Origin: Branchiostoma floridae
Lineage: Eukaryota > Chordata > Leptocardii > Amphioxiformes > Branchiostomatidae
Reading direction: 5' to 3'
DNA: 64,000 bases
Assembly (NCBI RefSeq): GCF_000003815.2
Contig: NC_049981.1
Coordinates: forward strand, 17,607,062 to 17,671,061
Shown: positions 58,901-64,000 of the stretch, piece after piece
Layout: each line of letters starts with the position of its first letter
How positions within the stretch are numbered: position 1 is the first letter of the stretch
Position numbers and translations under genes: made by a program
Notes under the pieces: model-generated
The model's input: only the letters and a program-made list of their open reading frames with translations
Database searches by the model: none
Told to the model about the DNA's origin: nothing

Positions 58901-61863
58901 CTAAATATTAGGCCAAGGAAAAAATGTGGTGTTTTTTAAACATCTCATCATCCCATCTATACCCGAGTCTAACTAATTTACTTTTTTAGCACCACAGATT
59001 TGGTAAGTTTTCTCTGCCTCTTTCTTTTATAGCAGCCATGAAAAAAATAGAATTGGTACGTAGGGATTCTCTTTTTCTTCTTCCTTTTTTATTTCATCAA
59101 GTGATCCAACAAATACAGTTACTGTACAAACCATATGGACTAACCGACCAATCTGAGCTAAATATCTGGTGTTAAGCAGGTAGGTATTTCACTTGACTGT
59201 GGTATGTTGGTGGTCTATTGGTGACTGTTTATTGCAGTTTTTCACTCTATTACAAGTTGGTTACAATGGTAGCATAATGGCATATATCTAGCTGCTGGCA
59301 CGTTGCAACTTGCATTTTTTTTAACTTTTAAAAGACCATTGCCATTTCATGTGGAAAATTGGCATTGTTGGCACCAGTTGCCAATGTTGCTGATCCTGCT
59401 CATGGCACTTAGTCATCAAAGTACTGCCAGCATACCGCAGACCAGTGAGATACCAACTTTAGGCATCAATAGTCACCATTTTTGGCTAACTCAGCTACTA
59501 GTTGAGCAACTTTGGCAACGTCTTTACAGTCAGCGCTGAGCAGAGGACACAGCCTGGGCAGAATTCCATGGTGAAAGATGACTCTTCCTGCTTCGCTTCC
59601 TATGAGTAATACAAGATAGAATGCAATTGTTGTATGTCAAGACAGTATTCTTAGTCTTGTTCAAATAGCTGATGCCATGTTGATAATATCATATGAATGG
59701 CATCTGTGGGTGCTTCAATTTAAAAAAAAAAAAACAGCTTTTGACCATACTGATAACCAACCAAAAAACAGTACATGTAAAATCACTAGCTACATTGTAG
59801 CTACAGGTGCTTTGTACATTACATCCTCATAATTCACTCTGAAAATTGATTATCAAAACTATTACTTTAAACAATGATTTATATATCTATGAACCTACCA
59901 TTTTCAGACAGAGCCGTCAGCATACAGCTGACACAGGCAGACATTCCCATGGAGTCTGCTTGTTGAGTGTCCTGCATTCCACTGTCATTGGACAGTTCCA
60001 ACTGACTTAGTGCCTTCTCCAACTCATCTATAACAAAGCAACACATGCAAAATTAAGCTGACATTTGCACCCTACCTGCAGATAGACTTGCCATTATCAC
60101 AAAAACTTAACTTTTACCCCAAATATATCTAAAAAAAAACATCCTCTGAACCAATTTTTGTATCATAAGAGTTATTGTTAAGACGGTGTTTCTATACATA
60201 AGGCATCACTTCTATGGAATTTAATGGATTCTATGGAATTGCAATTCAAATATTGACTCTTACAGTATTACTAGAGGTAAACATGGATCAAATCAAGCAT
60301 GGGAAAGAATGGAATAGGTGTTTAGTCCTGTGGTTTAGCAGTACTTTTTTGCTAGATATTCTTTTTTACCCTTATGCATTAGTTTTAGGGTCTCCAGAGG
60401 ATGTCATCCATGGAATTAAGTCAGTGTGGCCTTAACTGATGAAGACTTTCCAATTGCCCATTACTAAAAATGTCAGATTTTCAGCACCAAGGACAGAGCA
60501 ATTGAGTTGAATATTCACTTCATAGTACAGCTAGAAGGTACTCATCTGAGCAACAAGGCTGTTCTAACATGCTCAAGACACCTTCTCAAACTTGGAACCA
60601 GCAGTTTACATCCCTTTCAAAAGATAAAGCTCCAACCAGGATGCCCTTCTGGGGCCTCACAGTTACCAACCTATTGGATACAGAAGCTCAACTGTAAGGC
60701 TGCTACAAATTATAAAGAGAAGATTTATCTACTGAGGTTTGAAGGGACCAACTTGATTAGAGTTAGTTGAAGTTAAACAGCATCATGTCTATATTATCAT
60801 GGCCCAACAACGAGGCTATCAGCTAATGGATTATCATCATAAAAGATACATTCTTTGTTAATCTGTGATGACGTTCTGCAAAATTTACCTTTACGAACAA
60901 AGACTTAACTTTTACCACAAGCAATTATGCCAATCCTTGTATCATTAGCCTTTGTTTCTGTACATTCCATAATGAAAACTTTTCAATTGCTCATGTATTA
61001 GGCCATGTAGCCAGGTTTTCAGTACCAAGGACAGGCATGACAGACAATATTTCTTTCAGTGTTTTTTTATTATTATTTTGATTTGGAAGGGCCAACTACA
61101 GGGGTCAGGAGTATACAATAGGCAGGGCTAAATTGTAGCTGGAGCAGCTGCCATTCAGAGGTAACTCAGGTAGCCTCAATATGACAGTAATGGCCCAAGA
61201 TGCAGCGCATAGGACTGAAGGTTTTGAACCACTCACACTAACTCCTTATAGTACTCTCTTCTACAAGTGTGATGAGTGATCAAGGTGTGGGTCTCCACAA
61301 AGACAAGAGCTCCATTAAACATCCTATCAGAGGGATGTCCCTTACTAAAGCTATGTAATATATTAGACATTTCCACCTGAAGTAGGTGTCCGTTTGCGAG
61401 ATTAAAACCCAGGAGCTGCACCAACACAATACCAAATAGAAGTATTTGGACATCAAATTAAGTTTGTAACAAACTGGAGTTACAAGAAGAAGCTGATGTA
61501 TGTTGAAGCCACAGCATAGTTGATGAGACAGGCTAGGGGTATGAGCTCAAGTAGTCTATGATAAGATAAAGTTCTCAGAAGAGCAACAAAAACATAATTC
61601 TGCTTTATCGACAGCATTCCTTCTGCTGCCATTTTGTTGGCAGCTTGGAGCTTAGAGTTGACCCACCAGTGTTCCACAAAAGGGTAGTCCTATGGGCTTT
61701 TTGAGGCCGTAGAGGCAGTCCGATGTTATTTACTGTCTAAGACGGATACCCACTGAATTTTGAATTTTGAATGTGACCCTAAAATCACTTCAGTAAAAAG
61801 ACTGTTTTCTGTATGCACAAGCTAATTTCATAGTACGGAAGAAACAGGACAAAGCTTACCCAT
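49921..61863 (-). CDS. RAP1GDS1: RAP1GDS1 (SmgGDS), armadillo-repeat small-GTPase chaperone/exchange factor
   Basis: Minus-strand exons in order: 61860-61863 (ATGG, tentative), 59899-60027, 59477-59599, 58666-58791, 57668-57817, 56489-56617, 55850-55975, 55054-55200, 54522-54656, 53528-53665, 53254-53379, 51998-52130, 51395-51528, 50682-50810, 49921-50051. They give about 619 aa against 607 in human. ARM repeats run throughout. Family landmarks are CRALGNICFDN, GVLALGNFARN, ALRNLAIP, PVQFKLLGTLRMLVDGQ, HAGVMGEASRLLAAIIKHS and HLVAMATSEHPVMQNEALIAL. SmgGDS binds Ras and Rho proteins with C-terminal basic tails (Rap1, RhoA, K-Ras), guides their prenylation and can act as an exchange factor for RhoA. 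It is cytosolic and nuclear. Ten exons in a row are phase 1-1, about one ARM repeat each. The 4-base first exon rests on ATGG|GTAAGC alone. The assembly gap lies in an intron. Confidence 0.95.
52272..52580. repeat. Dispersed repeat with terminal hairpin, cut by the assembly gap
   Basis: ATATTTCAGCCATACC, ATA, then GGTATGGTGAAATAT form a 15-bp stem with one bulge. After it, the motif ...GA(C/T)(T/A)TGAAATTTGG(C/T)AC occurs twice, and a related ACCCGAAATTTG lies after the gap near 52790, which suggests tandem modules running through the gap to about 52990. Confidence 0.5.
52581..52722. other. Assembly gap (142 N)
   Basis: A run of N inside the RAP1GDS1 intron between exons 53254-53379 and 51998-52130. 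No coding exon appears to be missing, because the flanking exons join in phase (Gln, then Glu spliced from G+AG). Confidence 1.
54903..55028. repeat. Perfect 16-bp inverted repeat in a RAP1GDS1 intron
   Basis: CAGTAGATCAACACTA (54903-54918) and TAGTGTTGATCTACTG (55013-55028) enclose 94 bases that include a TATATA-rich stretch. The right arm ends 25 bases from exon 55054-55200, on its donor side. Confidence 0.8.
56032..56195. mobile_element. Small TIR element of the GGATGACATCC group
   Basis: The left end reads GGCATGTTGATTTGATTATA and the right end TATAATCAAATCAACATGGCC. Next inward is the inverted pair ATGGATGACATCC / GGATGTCACCCAT. The inner pair is shared with the elements at 32440 and 44412, so all three are probably one superfamily with different outer ends. 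It is about 164 bp long. Confidence 0.7.
56200..56320 (+). mobile_element. tRNA-derived SINE fragment, copy D
   Basis: CCCAGAACCCAGAGGTCCTGTGTTTGAA is very like the B-box region of copy A, and GGGTCTTTCCCAGTGCGAGTGGATCAA like its 3' part. The middle is deleted. It starts right after the TIR element at 56032-56195. Confidence 0.6.
56930..57110. repeat. 21/22-bp minisatellite of CAACTTGGCCAACACCTTGGT
   Basis: Eight or so copies, differing at single positions (CCTTGG, CCCTGG, TTTGG, CATTGG) and in an extra C. It runs directly into the telomere-like array that follows. Confidence 0.9.
57131..57470. repeat. Degenerate interstitial TTAGGG array
   Basis: About 340 bases of GGGTTA units, at first perfect (57138-57170) and then drifting to GGGTTGGGGTT and GGGTTAAGG. 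TTAGGG is the telomere repeat of chordates. The array is inside the RAP1GDS1 intron between exons 57668-57817 and 56489-56617. Confidence 0.85.
60205..60437. repeat. Decayed TIR element fragment in RAP1GDS1 intron 1
   Basis: The right side reads GGATGTCATCCATGGAATTAAGTCAGTGTGGCC, whose outer part matches inverted words on the left (TATGGAATTTAATGGATTC). The GGATGTCATCC core links it to the elements at 32440, 44412 and 56032. Confidence 0.45.
61220..61345 (-). mobile_element. tRNA-derived SINE fragment, copy E
   Basis: On the minus strand it reads GGGACATCCCTCTGATAGG, then GGAGCTCTTGTCTTTGTGGAG and CCACACCTTGATCAC, matching the 3' half of copies A and B. The tRNA part is not present. Confidence 0.55.
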
Positions 61864-64000
61864 TCCAAAGCTCTGGCAGCTGCAATTGAGGCTCAAAATG
61901 TTATCATGGTGGTCAGAAACAAACCACACCACATTTCACAGCACCTTTGGAACACTTTGGACCGAGGCCTCACATCAATCAGCCAGGCAATATCCCTTAA
62001 ATCAGTACGAGTTGCCTGGGCAGACCCACGTTTGTTCCCTGTTTATGGTTTCCTCACTTTCAGATGCACCATGTAGATACGAGAGCCTACACCAAAAAAT
62101 GTGTCTGCAACTTCAGCGCATAGTATGAAGCCTTTTATGGATGTCTATAAAAATTCCAGTCATTGTGATTGATCATTACTTTGCAGGCAACATCCGTATG
62201 GAAATTAGTGCTGTTAGGTGAGAAAACTTTTCTGAGAAAGGACGAATGAGCTGTGACCTGAGATGTGCAGGTAAACTTCAGCTCTACAAATTTACAGATA
62301 TACATTTCTTTCCACTAGTTACATCATGTAAGATATAAATGGATTCCACATCAAACGTTTTGCCTTGAAGATTTCATGGCATGAAGAACATGACCCACTG
62401 CTGTAATCATGGTTCACCTTTGTTTTTCTTGCCACTTAATTTGCCAATCAACTGAAAATTAATCACCACAATGATCTGAAATTTAGTAGATATTGATAAA
62501 AGCCTACATACTACATAATTATTCCCCAAAATCTCAGTTGCACCTTATGTCTTTGGTGAGGCCCCAAACTTATTGATCATCACTCGTAAAAGGTCAATAT
62601 ATGGACCTTGAAGTCAAGCTAGAAGATAGAAGAATATTGATGCAGAAAAACCTGCAGTGGTTTTCACATGGTCAACTACAAACCACAATAAATACAAAAC
62701 AAATCTTAAATATGTGATATCTGTACTATCATGTACAATAATTGCCCTAAAAAGGTTGGAAATGTGCCAACAATGGCAAAACTCATCCAAGTGGCTACCA
62801 ATGTGCTAAACGTCAGTGTTTTTCTTGTTGATTACAAAATTTGTACTTGATAAGCTTCAATTTCTAAGGCTATCATTGATAAAGAGGTCAAGGGCAATGA
62901 CAAATCTTATCACGTTCCGTCAAATCAGACATACACAAATTATTACATAAGTTCATATGATACAGTCTCTGACAGGTTCCAATGTTTTGGCCTTATGATT
63001 TGCAACCGGCCCATCAAATGGAGGTCCCGTGTTTGAAGAGAACCACACCTTGAGCACATTAAAGAATCATACCACACTTTTCAAAAAGAGTAGGAGCTCT
63101 TCCCCAGTTGAATGGATCAAACAATCAAACAAAGAGTGTATTCTATTCATTTCATGTAAGCAAATAGTGTGATACAGCAAAGTATCACCAGGTTCAGAAC
63201 ACCCCTATCAAACATTGTAGAAATAGCATAGAAACAAAGATACTTGCAGCAGCGTCTGTTTCATGAACAATGTTTAAAGCATATGTACCACCCTTGATCT
63301 TTAACAAGCCATTATGAAAATATCTGCTTTCTGGCCAAACACCAAATCCCGTGATCCTGCAAATCACATTACTCTGGCCCGTAAATGAAAGTAAAACAGT
63401 AATTGACAAGTTATAGCTAGATGTATTACCATGCTGCCAGGTAATTCACATGATACCACACAAGAAATTTGTACAAACGTCCATTACCACTTGTTATCCT
63501 ATACTGGGACAGTCAAATGGAATATTGGATGTAGCTGACTCAATTCAATCAAGCAATTCTTCATATCAATGGCAGATTACATCGGCAAAGAATAGATCCT
63601 TTTATAATTAGACTTTTAGACTATTATACTGGTATCTACTTGTCAAACATCTTTTTGAAAATTTGAGAATTTTTGTCTAGCAGACAAACAGAAAATCTAA
63701 CAATATAATTTAATCAAGGCCCAACAAAATTGCCTAAAAGATAGCTCTTAAGAGTCCCTGTCTGTAAAAACCAAGCATAGGGTGGCCAAACTCAAAAAAT
63801 CAATTTTCCTTAAATTTTGTGTGGTGGTAGGGCCTTGGTCCAAACCTACAAAAATGGCAAAGTTTTAGATCTGCGGTCACCGGTTGCCATGGCAACGGCC
63901 ATTTTTCAAAATGGCGGATTTTCACCAAGGGAAGGCCTTAGTCGCGTACAAAATAGACCTTCTTTGGACTCCTGTAGCCCCCACAAATTAACAGATATTT
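61864..64000. other. Region upstream of the RAP1GDS1 start codon
   Basis: The RAP1GDS1 5' UTR and promoter, or a first non-coding intron, should lie here, but no promoter element is clear. About 62100-62240 repeats the family seen near 14920-15060, and about 62360-62400 resembles 25280-25320 (CATGGCATGAAGAACA, GACCCACT). A SINE fragment lies at about 62990-63125. The window ends in sequence with a perfect RFX-type X-box. Confidence 0.45.
62990..63125 (+). mobile_element. tRNA-derived SINE fragment, copy F
   Basis: AATGGAGGTCCCGTGTTTGAAGAG, AACCACACCTTGAGCACATTAAAGAA and AAAAGAGTAGG...CTTCCCCAGTTG...TGGATCAA follow the 3' half of copies A and B in order. (The first run is quoted in part only; the key words are GGTCCCGTGTTTGA and CACACCTTGA.). 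Confidence 0.6.

Overview
The window looks like nuclear DNA from a chordate-grade invertebrate, most likely a lancelet (Branchiostoma). The reasons are intron-rich genes whose proteins are close to vertebrate SPARC, LAMTOR3, P4HA and RAP1GDS1, short introns, TTAGGG-type repeats, and a dense mix of tRNA-derived SINEs, small inverted-repeat elements and minisatellites. The species is inferred. A 142-base N run at 52581-52722 shows this is draft assembly.

Layout, left to right: (1) 869-7815, plus strand, SPARC-like matricellular gene lacking its 5' end, with an unusual acidic then basic C-terminal tail. (2) 11767-14332, plus, four-pass MS4A-like membrane protein with a possible frame-switching cassette exon. 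(3) 24283-15232, minus, complete six-exon LAMTOR3 (124 aa); its 5.4-kb first intron holds a foldback-type element, a hAT-like element with another element nested in it, and an array of 18-bp dyads. (4) 26304-37879, plus, complete 13-exon prolyl 4-hydroxylase alpha subunit (532 aa). (5) about 40668-43835, plus, sulfotransferase-like gene. (6) 45361-47613, plus, unidentified four-pass membrane protein whose second exon ends in a 37-bp minisatellite that copies its splice donor. (7) 61863-49921, minus, RAP1GDS1 (SmgGDS), about 619 aa of ARM repeats over 15 exons.

The genes do not form an operon. SPARC and P4HA both serve collagen matrix biology (chaperone/binding and proline hydroxylation). LAMTOR3 (Ragulator scaffold) and RAP1GDS1 (small-GTPase chaperone) are both on human 4q23, so their closeness here may be old chordate linkage. 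All seven gene models come from reading splice phases, GT/AG signals and protein similarity by eye. The space between exons is mostly mobile-element debris: at least six SINE pieces, four hairpin-ended elements rich in the octamer ATGCAAAT, several TIR elements with target duplications, LINE tails and simple repeats.

No prokaryotic features, CRISPR arrays, rRNA or functional tRNA genes were seen. The most unusual structures are the foldback element (19286-21550), the 31-bp-periodic dyad array (23367-24071), the splice-donor minisatellite (46701-46975) and the SPARC tail.
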